A stretch of 64,000 bases of DNA from Bacteroidota bacterium. GTDB lineage: Bacteria; Bacteroidota; Bacteroidia; Chitinophagales; Chitinophagaceae. Both the position numbers and the translations under genes were made by a program. The stretch spans positions 19,251-83,250 of the forward strand of contig JAFAEW010000118.1 of NCBI GenBank assembly GCA_023423835.1, given 5' to 3'. The notes below the pieces were generated by a model, which saw nothing but the letters and a program-made list of their open reading frames with translations, did no database searches and had not been told where the DNA came from. Positions 28,957-38,007 of the stretch are shown here, piece by piece; the first letter of the stretch is position 1; each line of letters opens with the position of its first letter.

Positions 28957-30261
28957 ATGGCATCATTTGAAGTAACAGGAGGAAAAAAATTAAAGGGTGA
29001 GATAACCCCGCAGGGCGCAAAAAATGAAGCCTTACAGGTAATTTCCGCTGTTTTGCTAACGGCTGAAAAAGTGAGGTTGGATAATATTCCGGATATCATT
29101 GACGTGCGGCTTTTGATTGAACTTTTACAGGGATTAGGGGTAAAAGTGGAACAAGCGGGTGAAGGCAGTTTTATATTTCAGGCCGATGAAGTGGATGTGG
29201 ATTATATTACAACGGAAGATTTTAAAAAGAAGAGCGCAAGAATAAGAGGATCCGTTTTAATTGCAGGCCCGATGCTTGGCCGCTTCAAAAAAGCTTACAT
29301 GCCGAAACCGGGTGGCGATAAAATCGGACGCCGCCGAATGGATACCCACATTATCGGATTTGAAAAACTGGGAGCCCGGTTTGAGTACCTTCAAAGTTTA
29401 AATTTCTATGAGCTTGTTGCCCCGCGACTGAAAGGCTGTTATATGCTCCTGGATGAACCTTCGGTTACCGGAACGGCAAACATCATTATGGCGGCAACAA
29501 GGGCAGAAGGAAAAACGACCATTTATAACGCTGCCTGCGAACCCTACGTGCAACAGCTTTGCCGCATGTTGATCAGGATGGGCGCAAAAATTAAAGGGGT
29601 CGGCAGCAATCTCATTGAGATTGAAGGCGTTGAAAGCCTCGGAGGCACCACGCATCGCCTGCTTCCGGATATGATTGAAGTAGGAAGTTTTATTGGAATG
29701 GCGGCCATGACTGAAAGTGAGATCACCATCAAAAATGCGGGTATCGAACACCTCGGAATGATTCCAGAAAAGTTTGAACAACTGGGCATACAACTGCAAT
29801 GCAGGGAGGATGACATTTTCATTCCAAAACAACACCTCTATGAAATAAAGACTTATCTCGATCAAAGTATTCTTACCATCAGCGATCATCCATGGCCGGG
29901 ATTTACGCCCGACTTGTTAAGCATAGTGCTCGTGACTGCAATACAGGCAAGCGGCAGCGTCCTCATTCATCAGAAAATGTTTGAAAGCAGGTTGTTTTTT
30001 GTTGATAAATTGATTGAAATGGGAGCGAGGATAATTCTTTGCGACCCCCATCGCGCCACAGTTATCGGACTGGCGAGAAAACAGTCTTTGCATGGAATTG
30101 TCATGACGAGCCCCGATATCCGTGCAGGTCAGGCGCTGCTGATAGCTGCAATGAGTGCAGAAGGAACAAGTATCATTCAGAATATTGAACAGATTGACCG
30201 TGGATATCAGAATATTGACGGAAGATTAAACAGGCTGGGCGCCGAGATTAAGCGAATCTGA
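28957..30261 (+). CDS. murA: UDP-N-acetylglucosamine 1-carboxyvinyltransferase with Cys-to-Asp active site
   Basis: The ATG at 28957 gives 434 residues starting MASFEVTGGKKLKGEITPQGAKNEAL, with the K22-N23 pair in the same place as in E. coli. MurA adds enolpyruvate from PEP to UDP-GlcNAc, the first committed step of peptidoglycan synthesis. The loop that normally holds the catalytic cysteine (PGGCxIG) reads KPGGDKIGRRRMDTHI, so the residue is D121. Asp at this position is known from mycobacterial, chlamydial and Borrelia enzymes, and makes them insensitive to fosfomycin. The frame from 28924 upstream has no homology and was excluded. Confidence 0.96.
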   Translation: MASFEVTGGKKLKGEITPQGAKNEALQVISAVLLTAEKVRLDNIPDIIDVRLLIELLQGLGVKVEQAGEGSFIFQADEVDVDYITTEDFKKKSARIRGSVLIAGPMLGRFKKAYMPKPGGDKIGRRRMDTHIIGFEKLGARFEYLQSLNFYELVAPRLKGCYMLLDEPSVTGTANIIMAATRAEGKTTIYNAACEPYVQQLCRMLIRMGAKIKGVGSNLIEIEGVESLGGTTHRLLPDMIEVGSFIGMAAMTESEITIKNAGIEHLGMIPEKFEQLGIQLQCREDDIFIPKQHLYEIKTYLDQSILTISDHPWPGFTPDLLSIVLVTAIQASGSVLIHQKMFESRLFFVDKLIEMGARIILCDPHRATVIGLARKQSLHGIVMTSPDIRAGQALLIAAMSAEGTSIIQNIEQIDRGYQNIDGRLNRLGAEIKRI

Positions 30262-30266
30262 AAAAG

Positions 30267-30337
30267 TTACCCGATCAGGACTCGAACCTGAACTATCAGA
30301 GCCAGAATCTGAAGTACTACCATTATACTATCGGGCA
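30267..30337 (-). tRNA. tRNA-Gln (anticodon CTG)
   Basis: On the minus strand the 71 bases fold fully: acceptor TGCCCGA with TCGGGTA and discriminator A, D arm GTAT/GTAC with a GG-containing loop, anticodon arm TCAGA-TTCTGGC-TCTGA with anticodon CTG, a 4-base variable loop, and T arm TCAGG-TTCGAGT-CCTGA. A U at position 1 with a weak first pair is usual for tRNA-Gln. The CCA end is not encoded. A run of T follows on the minus strand. Confidence 0.95.
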
Positions 30338-30502
30338 ATGAGGGTGCAAATTTAAGAAGACAAATTGAATGAAACGAAATTTTTGCCATTGAATTTTTAA
30401 AGGCAATTACGGGCGCTTTTCCTTCGTTATCTATTGAACCTTTGCGGGGAAAACAACCTGAAAATGATAATTAAAAAAACTTAGCTTGCGGAGAAATTGC
30501 TG

Positions 30503-32065
30503 ATGATGAAGATGCTTAGCAGAAGACTGATTAGCTGTTTATTTTTTCTATTTCTGGGATCAACAATTTTTTGCCATGCACAAAGTTCGTCCTGGCTTGA
30601 AAGAAGCTGGCCGGGCCGGGCCTATCTTTTAGGAAATGACCCCGAAACCTACGACCTCGTTCTAAAGATTACAAAAGTAAAAGGAAAAAGTTATGAAGGC
30701 ATAATTTCCGCCATACTCACCACCGATACCTCACACAGTTTTACCACTCCCGTCTCGGGTACGATTTACGACCGCTACCTCAGGATAAAAATAGAAAACT
30801 GGCCGGTGAAATGCGGCACCTGTAAACCGCAGATACTTCAGTTTTCGATGGAGAGCAAGAAATTTTTCATGAAGGGAGAAGCGAAAGGATGCTCTACAGT
30901 TGAATGTACCTGGATAACGGAGTTTTCAAACAAAATTATAGATTTCGACGAAAAACAGGAAGACCTTCTGTTTGCAATGGCAAGAGAAGAACGGCCGGAG
31001 CCTGACATGACGCCGCCGGCCGCAGAACCTGAACCACCGCAGCCGATGGTTAAACAGGCAGAACCTGTAGTTGAGAAACCCGTTTTACCGGCGGGAAAAA
31101 TTGAAGAATCAGAAAAAACAGAAATCACCTACAACAAACAATCGATTGCCAATAATCCGCGGGTTAACGTGAAAGAGAATGTACCTGCAGAGGTGAAGCT
31201 CGACCTTCCTGCTGCAGGCAATATTATTGCCGGCGGAAAAAAGGCAAATGATAACAGGATGATCGATGACGGTTTATCCCGTTCTGCCGGGCTTGAGGTA
31301 ATTAAAAATAATCCTCCTGAAATAAAAACGGAGTTGTTGCCGGCCGGTCAAATCGTTTTGCAACCCCGGAGATCCGGTGAAATTGCTAAGGTCAATTCAT
31401 CACTCAGCGGGCGGCCGGAGTATGAGGTAATAAAAGACAATCCGGTGGAGGTGCGAACAGAAATCATTCCGGCAGGAGAGATTGTCAGCCGGGAAAACAA
31501 AAACACGGCAACCGGTAAAATCCATTCTTCGCTACCGGGAAAGCCTGAGTATGAGGTTATAAAAGATAATCCGGCGGAAGTAAGAACCGATATCCTGCCG
31601 GCCGGAGAAATAGCGAAATCACAAAAGCAACCATCCGCTCAACCTGGCAGGAAAGATATTTCCTTAGCTGCCGGCAACAAAGAGATCAAACCGCTTGACA
31701 AAATTGACCTTCCGGAGGGTTACGTTGAAAGAGAAAAAAAGGTGATTAAAACCATAAGCGTAAATACCGATTCCATTACCCTACGGGTGTATGACAATGG
31801 AGTGGTAGATGGTGATATCGTGTCGGTAATCTACAACGACCGGACGGTGATTGACAAGTTATCTCTTACATCGAAAGCATATGTAATAAGGATTCCGGTA
31901 AATAAAACCGGCATAAACACCATCGTCTTTCATGCCCATAACCTCGGTGAATTTCCGCCAAATACGGCCTTACTTGAAGTCATTTATGGAAATAAGAAGG
32001 AGGATATGACTGTTTCTTCCGATCTGACCGTAAGCAGTATGATTGATATCAGATATGCTCCTTAA
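30503..32065 (+). CDS. Secreted protein with four 43-residue repeats and a C-terminal beta domain
   Basis: The ATG at 30503 is chosen over a TTG two codons upstream; it gives about 520 residues with an N-terminal signal peptide ending near FCHAQ. An N-terminal globular region (about 30-150) contains the pair CGTCK and CSTVEC, which may form disulfides. A proline/glutamate-rich linker follows, and then four imperfect repeats with the core EVIKDNPxEVRTxIxPAGEI, about residues 226-243, 267-286, 310-329 and 353-372 (numbered from the TTG), the last three spaced exactly 43 residues apart. The C-terminal about 105 residues (VNTDSITLRVYDNGVVDGD) look like a beta-sandwich often found at the end of secreted Bacteroidota proteins. 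Function unknown; probably extracytoplasmic. Confidence 0.8.
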   Translation: MMKMLSRRLISCLFFLFLGSTIFCHAQSSSWLERSWPGRAYLLGNDPETYDLVLKITKVKGKSYEGIISAILTTDTSHSFTTPVSGTIYDRYLRIKIENWPVKCGTCKPQILQFSMESKKFFMKGEAKGCSTVECTWITEFSNKIIDFDEKQEDLLFAMAREERPEPDMTPPAAEPEPPQPMVKQAEPVVEKPVLPAGKIEESEKTEITYNKQSIANNPRVNVKENVPAEVKLDLPAAGNIIAGGKKANDNRMIDDGLSRSAGLEVIKNNPPEIKTELLPAGQIVLQPRRSGEIAKVNSSLSGRPEYEVIKDNPVEVRTEIIPAGEIVSRENKNTATGKIHSSLPGKPEYEVIKDNPAEVRTDILPAGEIAKSQKQPSAQPGRKDISLAAGNKEIKPLDKIDLPEGYVEREKKVIKTISVNTDSITLRVYDNGVVDGDIVSVIYNDRTVIDKLSLTSKAYVIRIPVNKTGINTIVFHAHNLGEFPPNTALLEVIYGNKKEDMTVSSDLTVSSMIDIRYAP

Positions 32066-32104
32066 GGATTGGCATATTTTTTAAACAGATTGAGAAAAGG
32101 CGTC

Positions 32105-32677
32105 ATGAGTTTAAAAGAATATACTACCAAACGGGATTTCACTGAAACTTCAGAACCAAAAGGCGGAAAAAGCAAATCACAGGATCTCATCTTTGTTATT
32201 CAAAAGCATGCTGCCACCCGATTGCATTATGATTTCCGGCTCGAATTGAATGGCGTTTTAAAAAGTTGGGCGGTTCCGAAAGGGCCTTCCCTCAATCCGG
32301 CCGATAAACGCCTTGCGATGGCAGTTGAAGATCATCCCTATGATTACAAAGATTTTGAAGGGGAGATTCCCGAAGGAAACTACGGGGCTGGAAATGTAAT
32401 CGTATGGGATAAAGGAACCTATGAGCCGTTGGTGCCGGCGGATTCAAAAAAAGCGAAAGAAAAAATTCTTCAGGAAGAATACGAATCCGGCTCAATGAAG
32501 ATCAAACTCCACGGCGAGAAATTACAGGGGGAGTTTGCGCTCGTTCAAATGAAAGGAAAAGAAGACAATTCGTGGTTGCTGATCAAACACAGGGATGAAT
32601 TTGCATCGGAAAAGGATATTACAAAAAAGGATAAATCCGTTCTGACCGGCAAAAAACTGAAAGAAAAGAAGAAATGA
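32105..32677 (+). CDS. Free-standing LigD-type 3'-phosphoesterase (PE) domain protein
   Basis: The ATG at 32105 gives MSLKEYTTKRDFTETSEP, the normal start of the PE domain of DNA ligase D; 190 residues, with no ligase or primase domain attached. The metal and catalytic residues of the Pseudomonas enzyme (H42, H48, D50, R52, H84) are all present with a constant offset of seven: H35, H41, D43, R45 and H77. The family trims 3'-phosphate and 3'-ribonucleotide ends before joining in non-homologous end joining. No Ku or ligase gene is in the window. It may serve NHEJ encoded elsewhere or act alone in end healing. Confidence 0.9.
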   Translation: MSLKEYTTKRDFTETSEPKGGKSKSQDLIFVIQKHAATRLHYDFRLELNGVLKSWAVPKGPSLNPADKRLAMAVEDHPYDYKDFEGEIPEGNYGAGNVIVWDKGTYEPLVPADSKKAKEKILQEEYESGSMKIKLHGEKLQGEFALVQMKGKEDNSWLLIKHRDEFASEKDITKKDKSVLTGKKLKEKKK

Positions 32678-32686
32678 AGCAGGCGT

Positions 32687-33073
32687 TTATTGGAATGTTC
32701 CCGAAACTTCAACGACTACCGAGTCTGCCGTAATGGTCTGACTCTGCTGGTAAAAGCTTTGACCACCCGTTATCAACACATTACATGAAACCGGATCCGT
32801 TGCGGTTTTTCGATAAGCAACCACAGATGCTTTGGCGGTAAACGGAAGCGATACCGATATGTCTTTACTGAAAGCAGCCCCGGTGTTATCTTCGACCACA
32901 ATTTCATATCCATCAGCCGCCGTATACTTCAACCTGCAATTACTAACGTTATCGGGACTGATTTTGTAAGTCACGGTAATTGTTGGAGGAACAACAGGCT
33001 GGGTTTCCTTATCCTTGCAGGCCGGGAAAAACGTTAGCGACAGGGCGGAAACCAAAACAAGAAGCTTTTTCAT
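32687..33073 (-). CDS. Small lipoprotein of unknown function
   Basis: This 128-residue protein begins with a lipoprotein signal peptide (lipobox FPAC, Cys19), followed by a Pro/Thr-rich linker and a beta-rich domain of about 95 residues with two cysteines (NCRLKY and SCNVLI) that could pair. It resembles small immunoglobulin-like lipoproteins of Bacteroidota but I cannot name a family. It converges on the PE-domain gene with a 9-bp gap. Confidence 0.75.
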   Translation of the reverse strand: MKKLLVLVSALSLTFFPACKDKETQPVVPPTITVTYKISPDNVSNCRLKYTAADGYEIVVEDNTGAAFSKDISVSLPFTAKASVVAYRKTATDPVSCNVLITGGQSFYQQSQTITADSVVVEVSGTFQ

Positions 33074-33256
33074 TTGAACGATTTTTTTGAAAAGGAGGCA
33101 AATTTCGGCTTTAATGAGCGTGCTTTCTATTAAATGTAGATTAAGATAAGTTCAATCGTTTAATCTGTTATCAGCTTTTAGGAATAGACCGGAAATTTTT
33201 TAGGTGAATGATTTCAAAAGAATCGGATTCTCTGCGGGTAAAACTATCTTTGCTTT

Positions 33257-34261
33257 ATGCCAAATCTCAATTTTGCGCTAATTGGTTGTGGGAGAATTGC
33301 TGCGCGTCATGCAACACATATGATGACCTTTGGAAAGCTGCAGGCAGTTTGTGATATTGATCAGGAAAAAGCGAACGCATTTGCAAAGCAGTACAATTGC
33401 CGCGTATATTACCACCCCAATGATCTCATTAGGGCCGAAAAAAATATTGATATCGCCGCGGTTTGTACACCCAACGGATTACATGCCGTGCATTCCATTG
33501 CCTGTTTAAAAGCCGGATTCAATGTACTTTGTGAAAAGCCGCTTGCAATTAAATCCCGTGATGCTAAAGAAATGATCAAAACTGCGGAGGAAACCGGCAA
33601 ACAATTATTTGTGGTGAAACAAAACCGTTTCAATCCTCCGGTTGCAGCAGTAAAAAAGGCGATTGATGAAGGAAGATTGGGAAAGATTTTCAGTATGCAA
33701 CTTTCCTGTTTCTGGAACCGCGATGCCGCCTATTATCAAAATTCATGGAAGGGCACAAATGCGCTTGATGGCGGAACTTTATACACCCAGTTCAGCCACT
33801 TTATTGATCTCATGTTATGGATAATGGGCGACGTGGAAGCGGTGGAAACATTTACCGCCAACTTTGAGCACGACAAGATTATTGAGTTTGAAGATTCAGG
33901 AGTTGTTATACTGAAATTTAAAAATGGCGCCATCGGTACGCTTAACTACTCGGTAAATTCCTACAAAAAAAATATGGAAGGATCACTAACGCTGATCGCA
34001 GAAAAAGGAACGGTGAAAATCGGCGGTCAATATCTCAATGAACTCGAATACCAACAGATCGAAAATTATCGCATCGTCGATCTTCCCGCAGGCAATACAG
34101 CCAACGATTACGGCAGTTACCGGGGATCTATGAGCAATCATGATAAGGTATATGAAAATATTGTTTGTGCCTTAAAACAAAACGGAAAATTGCAGGTTAG
34201 TGCATTCGAAGCAATGAAGACGGTGGAAATAATTGAAAAGATTTATGAAAATAAAAGTTGA
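33257..34261 (+). CDS. Gfo/Idh/MocA-family NAD(P)-dependent oxidoreductase
   Basis: The 334-residue protein has the N-terminal Rossmann fold (ALIGCGRIAARHA, 7-19), the family motif CEKPLAI (about 93-99) and a C-terminal alpha/beta domain with DGGTLYTQFSHFIDLMLWIMG containing the likely catalytic His. The family oxidises or reduces sugars and sugar nucleotides. The sequence style recalls WlbA/WbpB-type UDP-amino-sugar dehydrogenases, but I cannot decide the substrate. A TATCTTTG box at 33245-33252 lies just before the ATG and could be its -7 element. A decayed copy of the end of a close relative lies at 35106-35196. Confidence 0.87.
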   Translation: MPNLNFALIGCGRIAARHATHMMTFGKLQAVCDIDQEKANAFAKQYNCRVYYHPNDLIRAEKNIDIAAVCTPNGLHAVHSIACLKAGFNVLCEKPLAIKSRDAKEMIKTAEETGKQLFVVKQNRFNPPVAAVKKAIDEGRLGKIFSMQLSCFWNRDAAYYQNSWKGTNALDGGTLYTQFSHFIDLMLWIMGDVEAVETFTANFEHDKIIEFEDSGVVILKFKNGAIGTLNYSVNSYKKNMEGSLTLIAEKGTVKIGGQYLNELEYQQIENYRIVDLPAGNTANDYGSYRGSMSNHDKVYENIVCALKQNGKLQVSAFEAMKTVEIIEKIYENKS

Positions 34262-34341
34262 CCGGAAGACGAATCGTACGAACTTTGCTAAATGATGGGC
34301 CCGGAGATTACACGAAACACATGAACCAAAAAAACTAACAG

Positions 34342-35073
34342 ATGAGACAATACAATGCACATTTAACTGCTTTAATTTCTATCACCACCGTTCTTTTTTT
34401 GAGCGCTTGCAGTCCAAAAATATCAACGAAATTGACCAAAGAATATCCAGCTTTGGATGCTAAACAGGCTTTTTTAGTCATCGGAATCGACGAAACACCA
34501 CCCGACGATGCGGAAATTTTAGGAACAGTAAAGATTGGAGATAACGGCCTTAGCGTAAATTGTACTTACGAAGCTGCGATCGAATATGCAAAAATAGAAG
34601 CGAGAAGCGTCGGTGGAAACGCAATAAAGATAACCGAACACAAGACACCTGCTGCTTTCGGAAGCTCTTGTCATAGAATTTCTGCTAACATATTAAAAAT
34701 AGCGAATATTGATAAGCATATAGCATTAGAAGAGGAAGTACTGGAGAACGCCGACTATGCCGTTTTAAATGTCTATCGCTATAGTGGTCCCGGTGCCCTG
34801 GTTGGGTTCGACCTGTATCTGGGAGATTCTGTCATTTGCCGGGTAAAAAATAACTTTAAAACAACGCTGTATATAAAAAAGGACGGCTTAAATACTCTTT
34901 GGGCTAAGACGGAAGTAAAATCTGAAGTTCCAATTGATGTAAAAATGGGGAAGACATATTACTTGCGATGCGGAATTGTTATGGGCGCATTTGTCGGACG
35001 CCCAAAATTGGAATTAATAGACTTCAGAGCCGGGAAACCGGCCTTCGAATCCTTCAAAGCCAAAAACAAATGA
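34342..35073 (+). CDS. Lipoprotein with DUF2846-like C-terminal domain
   Basis: The 243-residue protein has a lipoprotein signal (lipobox LSAC, Cys23). The first half contains LGTVKIGDNG and YAKIEARSVGGNAIKITEH, a pattern seen in small envelope stress or metal-binding folds, and the second half (about 140-235) is similar in layout to DUF2846: a VYRYSGPGALVGFDLYLGD strand pair, a lysine-rich turn, and a final strand with YYLRCGIVMG. No enzyme motif is visible. It sits between the Gfo/Idh gene and the remnant of a second Gfo/Idh gene, so it may have been inserted or been part of a duplication event there. Confidence 0.75.
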   Translation: MRQYNAHLTALISITTVLFLSACSPKISTKLTKEYPALDAKQAFLVIGIDETPPDDAEILGTVKIGDNGLSVNCTYEAAIEYAKIEARSVGGNAIKITEHKTPAAFGSSCHRISANILKIANIDKHIALEEEVLENADYAVLNVYRYSGPGALVGFDLYLGDSVICRVKNNFKTTLYIKKDGLNTLWAKTEVKSEVPIDVKMGKTYYLRCGIVMGAFVGRPKLELIDFRAGKPAFESFKAKNK

Positions 35074-35105
35074 AGGACGATAAATTGTAAAATCAGGTAA
35101 CTCAA

Positions 35106-35196
35106 GGCAGCTTATAAGCAACACGGGAAATTTACGGGTAAGTGCCTTTGAAGGAATGAAAACGGTGGAAGTGATTGAAAGGATTTATGGAAATCG
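35106..35196 (+). pseudogene. Remnant of the 3' end of a second Gfo/Idh oxidoreductase gene
   Basis: In one frame the stretch reads NTGNLRVSAFEGMKTVEVIE followed by RIYGN, which aligns with the last residues of the intact oxidoreductase (GKLQVSAFEAMKTVEIIEKIYEN). The match begins abruptly near 35106 and the frame continues past the normal stop, so no start, no Rossmann domain and no proper end remain. The differences are mostly synonymous or conservative, which fits an old paralogue, not a fresh duplication. Confidence 0.7.
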
Positions 35197-35247
35197 CTTT
35201 CTTGACACTATAATCATTTTTGCATACTCAATCAAATCCTGTCTCAT

Positions 35248-36342
35248 TTACCCGCTCCCTGAATTTCCTCTAAAATAGTCGGCAGGAATTATTAATTCAT
35301 TTTCATTTGCTACAACGGAAAAGAAAATATAAGAATTTGTCTTTTTTGAATTGATGATAGCCGTCCTCCAATTTTTCATATCGCGGAGGATATGATATAT
35401 GTAGTTTTCTAATTTTTCATCGTTAACGGAAGATGCAACGTTTATAGTTTCAACATTGTCGTTCTTATTAACTTCCAAACTGACTAATAGCCACTGATCT
35501 CTTACCGGCAAATCATATTTTGAGAGTCGCTGCTGAATTTGAGGAAGATATGAGCCTATTGAATCGTCATACCGTATAGTAATAATACTGTTACCGGGGC
35601 ATCCCATAAAATTTTCATAAAGATTGAGAATTTCAGTGGCGTAAGTCTCTGTCAGCCCGATACGGGGAATATCCTGATAGTCCTTGCCATTGGAGATACT
35701 TTTTATGTAAGTACCTTCATCATAGATTTCATAGGAGATTGGGAACGCCCCAATATTCGAAAAAGACCACTTTCCATCTTTCTTCCCGTTCTTCACAGAT
35801 CCGGCAGTTTCAAAGGGAGAGCATAAGTGATAGTTAGTAAAACGTGTTTTTAAAAACCCGTTTTTATTTTGTACCACTGCTTTACCTTTTCGATCATATG
35901 CTTCAACTACTACGGGTTCACCTTCGAAATAATCATATATCTTTTGAATTTTACCATTGGAATAATAGAAAGTCCAGACACCCGTTCTAACGTTATTGTC
36001 ATATTCACCTTCCTCTTTTATTTTCCCGTTTTCATAGTAGTATGTCCCCGAGCCGCTTAAATTGTTATCTTTCATTGTTCCTTCAAAAAATCTCTTTCCA
36101 CTAATGTAGTAATCAGTAAAATTACCACCGACATTCGGCCACGTAGAATCAATTTTCCCGACTCTGTAATACCCTGCACATTTCTTATCTTTTATAACGC
36201 CCACGCAATTGAAGTAAACCTTGATACTGTCGCCGTTATACAACTCTAAAAACGTACCTACTTTAAAATTGTCGGCAAGTTTAGGCTGGGCGGTGGCAGA
36301 AAGACAAAGCAGAGAACATAACAGGTTGACAATCTTTTTCAT
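35248..36342 (-). CDS. Secreted MORN/YwqK-type repeat protein
   Basis: The ATG at 36342 gives 364 residues with a signal peptide ending near SATAQ. The middle part contains repeats of the MORN_2 type: GKRFFEGTMKDNNLSGSGTYYYENGKIKEEG and the following VRTGVWTFYYSNGKIQ are two clear copies, with NGKKDGKWSF a later one (quoted piecewise). The C-terminal 130 residues look like a TonB C-terminal-like region (YLPQIQQRLSKYDLPV), common in this phylum. Function unknown; probably periplasmic or surface exposed. Confidence 0.75.
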   Translation of the reverse strand: MKKIVNLLCSLLCLSATAQPKLADNFKVGTFLELYNGDSIKVYFNCVGVIKDKKCAGYYRVGKIDSTWPNVGGNFTDYYISGKRFFEGTMKDNNLSGSGTYYYENGKIKEEGEYDNNVRTGVWTFYYSNGKIQKIYDYFEGEPVVVEAYDRKGKAVVQNKNGFLKTRFTNYHLCSPFETAGSVKNGKKDGKWSFSNIGAFPISYEIYDEGTYIKSISNGKDYQDIPRIGLTETYATEILNLYENFMGCPGNSIITIRYDDSIGSYLPQIQQRLSKYDLPVRDQWLLVSLEVNKNDNVETINVASSVNDEKLENYIYHILRDMKNWRTAIINSKKTNSYIFFSVVANENELIIPADYFRGNSGSG

Positions 36343-36405
36343 TCTTATTTTCAAATAGTGAACAAAATAAAAACTTTCCGATGAACTAACCCGGTTTTCA
36401 ACTTC

Positions 36406-37965
36406 TTATTTATTTGACACTCCTATATGATACTCCTGTATTTTAGGATCGTGTTCAGGACTTAACGTGAAATCAATTCTGAGATCGTCTTTTTCCCCGT
36501 GAATAATAAAATAACCTCTCAGATTGTTTTCAGGAATAACTGGCGAAACGGACTTTATTTTTCCCATTCGTTTAAACAGGCTGACAGCTTCTTTCTTTAA
36601 CGAATCAATTGAATAATCCAAAAAGAAATTATCAGCAAAAATATTTGCGGCGTCGTTTATCTTCCAATCAGGCAAAATCGAAACCAGTTGAGATTTTCTT
36701 TTTTCCAGAATTTGCGATGCCGCGGTTTTCCGTTTTTCCAATTTTGCTAAAGTGATCAAAGTGTCCAATACCTGCATATTCAACAGTCCCGGCGCTCCAT
36801 AAGTAAGATTACTGAACGAAACAATGCCAATATCATAGTCGGCAAGTATTTTCCAATCGCTGCCATAGCCCGGCAATCCGCCGCTGTGGCCAATGAAAGT
36901 CCGTTCTTTGCAATCTCTTATCCACCGTAACCCATAGCCGTAAGCATTTGCAACCGCACATTTATTTCCCGGTTGGATATTGTAATCCGGGATCAGCGAC
37001 GCAAAGTTCCAGGGATGTTGCATTTCGCGTACGGAACTTCTTTTTACCGGTCCCGATTCTGCTCCACTCCGTGGTGGCCAGGCATTGAGTTGAAATGCCA
37101 TATATTTTGAAAAATCTTCGATCGAACTAATCATTCCTCCCATTGCACCATAGGCTCCATGGTGTAAAATCGGTTGCAATTCCCATTTTCCATTCAACCA
37201 CCGGTATCCTTTTGCAAATTCGTTGGAAGGAATGTCTGAAAATTCAAAAGTTGTATGATTCATTCCAAGGGGCCGTAAAATGTTGGCCGTGATGTAATCC
37301 TCATATTTCATCCTACTTACATTGCTGATGATTCTTCCGAGCAAAGCAAAACCGGTGTTGCTGTATTCGTAGGCGATGCCGGCAACATTGGAATAGGAGA
37401 AGCCTTCTTTCATCCAACGGGTGAATGTGCTGTCTGCGATATCTAATTGCCGGTCGCCCCAGGGATTGTCTTCGGGAAATCCCGCCGCATGCATCATTAA
37501 ATCCCTCACAGTGATTGCAGGAGCATCAGAGGTCAGATATTTCGCATTTTTCATTTCGGGGATATAGTCTGAAACGGGATCATCCATCCTCAGTTTTCCT
37601 TCGTCCCGGAGTCTTAAAATTGCCATTGCTGTGAAGCTTTTCGACATGGAAGCAATTCTGTATAAAGAAGTGGCTGAGGCGGGAATCTTCTTTTCAATAT
37701 CTGCAAATCCCCAACTTCCGGTGTAAACCAGTTCACCTTCAGATACAATTCCAAAAACAACAGAGGGAAACTTGTGCGAACGGGCGTAGTCCTCAAACAT
37801 CTTTTGAATCGTAGGAAAAACGGTCTCGAGCCGCGTCAGCCGGCCGCTGTCAAAAGCACGGACATTGGTTTGTGCGGATCCGGGATTTGCAAAGAAAAAA
37901 AAGGCGATGAGTGCTAAAACAATCGGCCGTTTGAGAAAAGAAAAATTCATGACGAAGCGTTTCAA
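36406..37965 (-). CDS. Secreted serine hydrolase, class C beta-lactamase-like fold
   Basis: The protein of up to 519 residues (an alternative ATG five codons in, 37950, is equally likely) begins with a signal peptide ending near PGSAQ. The catalytic SxxK is S106-M-S-K109 in IASMSKSFTAM, the YxN motif is Y201-S-N203, and a late GHSGGLPGYGS replaces the KTG box. This is the PF00144 family, which covers D-aminopeptidases, esterases and penicillin-binding-like enzymes as well as AmpC, so resistance to beta-lactams should not be assumed. An extra C-terminal domain of about 130 residues follows. A terminator for gcvH lies just upstream. Confidence 0.9.
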   Translation of the reverse strand: MKRFVMNFSFLKRPIVLALIAFFFFANPGSAQTNVRAFDSGRLTRLETVFPTIQKMFEDYARSHKFPSVVFGIVSEGELVYTGSWGFADIEKKIPASATSLYRIASMSKSFTAMAILRLRDEGKLRMDDPVSDYIPEMKNAKYLTSDAPAITVRDLMMHAAGFPEDNPWGDRQLDIADSTFTRWMKEGFSYSNVAGIAYEYSNTGFALLGRIISNVSRMKYEDYITANILRPLGMNHTTFEFSDIPSNEFAKGYRWLNGKWELQPILHHGAYGAMGGMISSIEDFSKYMAFQLNAWPPRSGAESGPVKRSSVREMQHPWNFASLIPDYNIQPGNKCAVANAYGYGLRWIRDCKERTFIGHSGGLPGYGSDWKILADYDIGIVSFSNLTYGAPGLLNMQVLDTLITLAKLEKRKTAASQILEKRKSQLVSILPDWKINDAANIFADNFFLDYSIDSLKKEAVSLFKRMGKIKSVSPVIPENNLRGYFIIHGEKDDLRIDFTLSPEHDPKIQEYHIGVSNK

Positions 37966-38007
37966 ACCGGAAAGTATGAAAAATTCGCTTGAGGATGACA
38001 GGCATCA

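Noticed and set aside
36406..37965. AmpC-type beta-lactamase and drug resistance
   Set aside because: The SxxK and YxN motifs are shared by many esterases and peptidases, the KTG box is replaced by HSGG, and there is an extra C-terminal domain.
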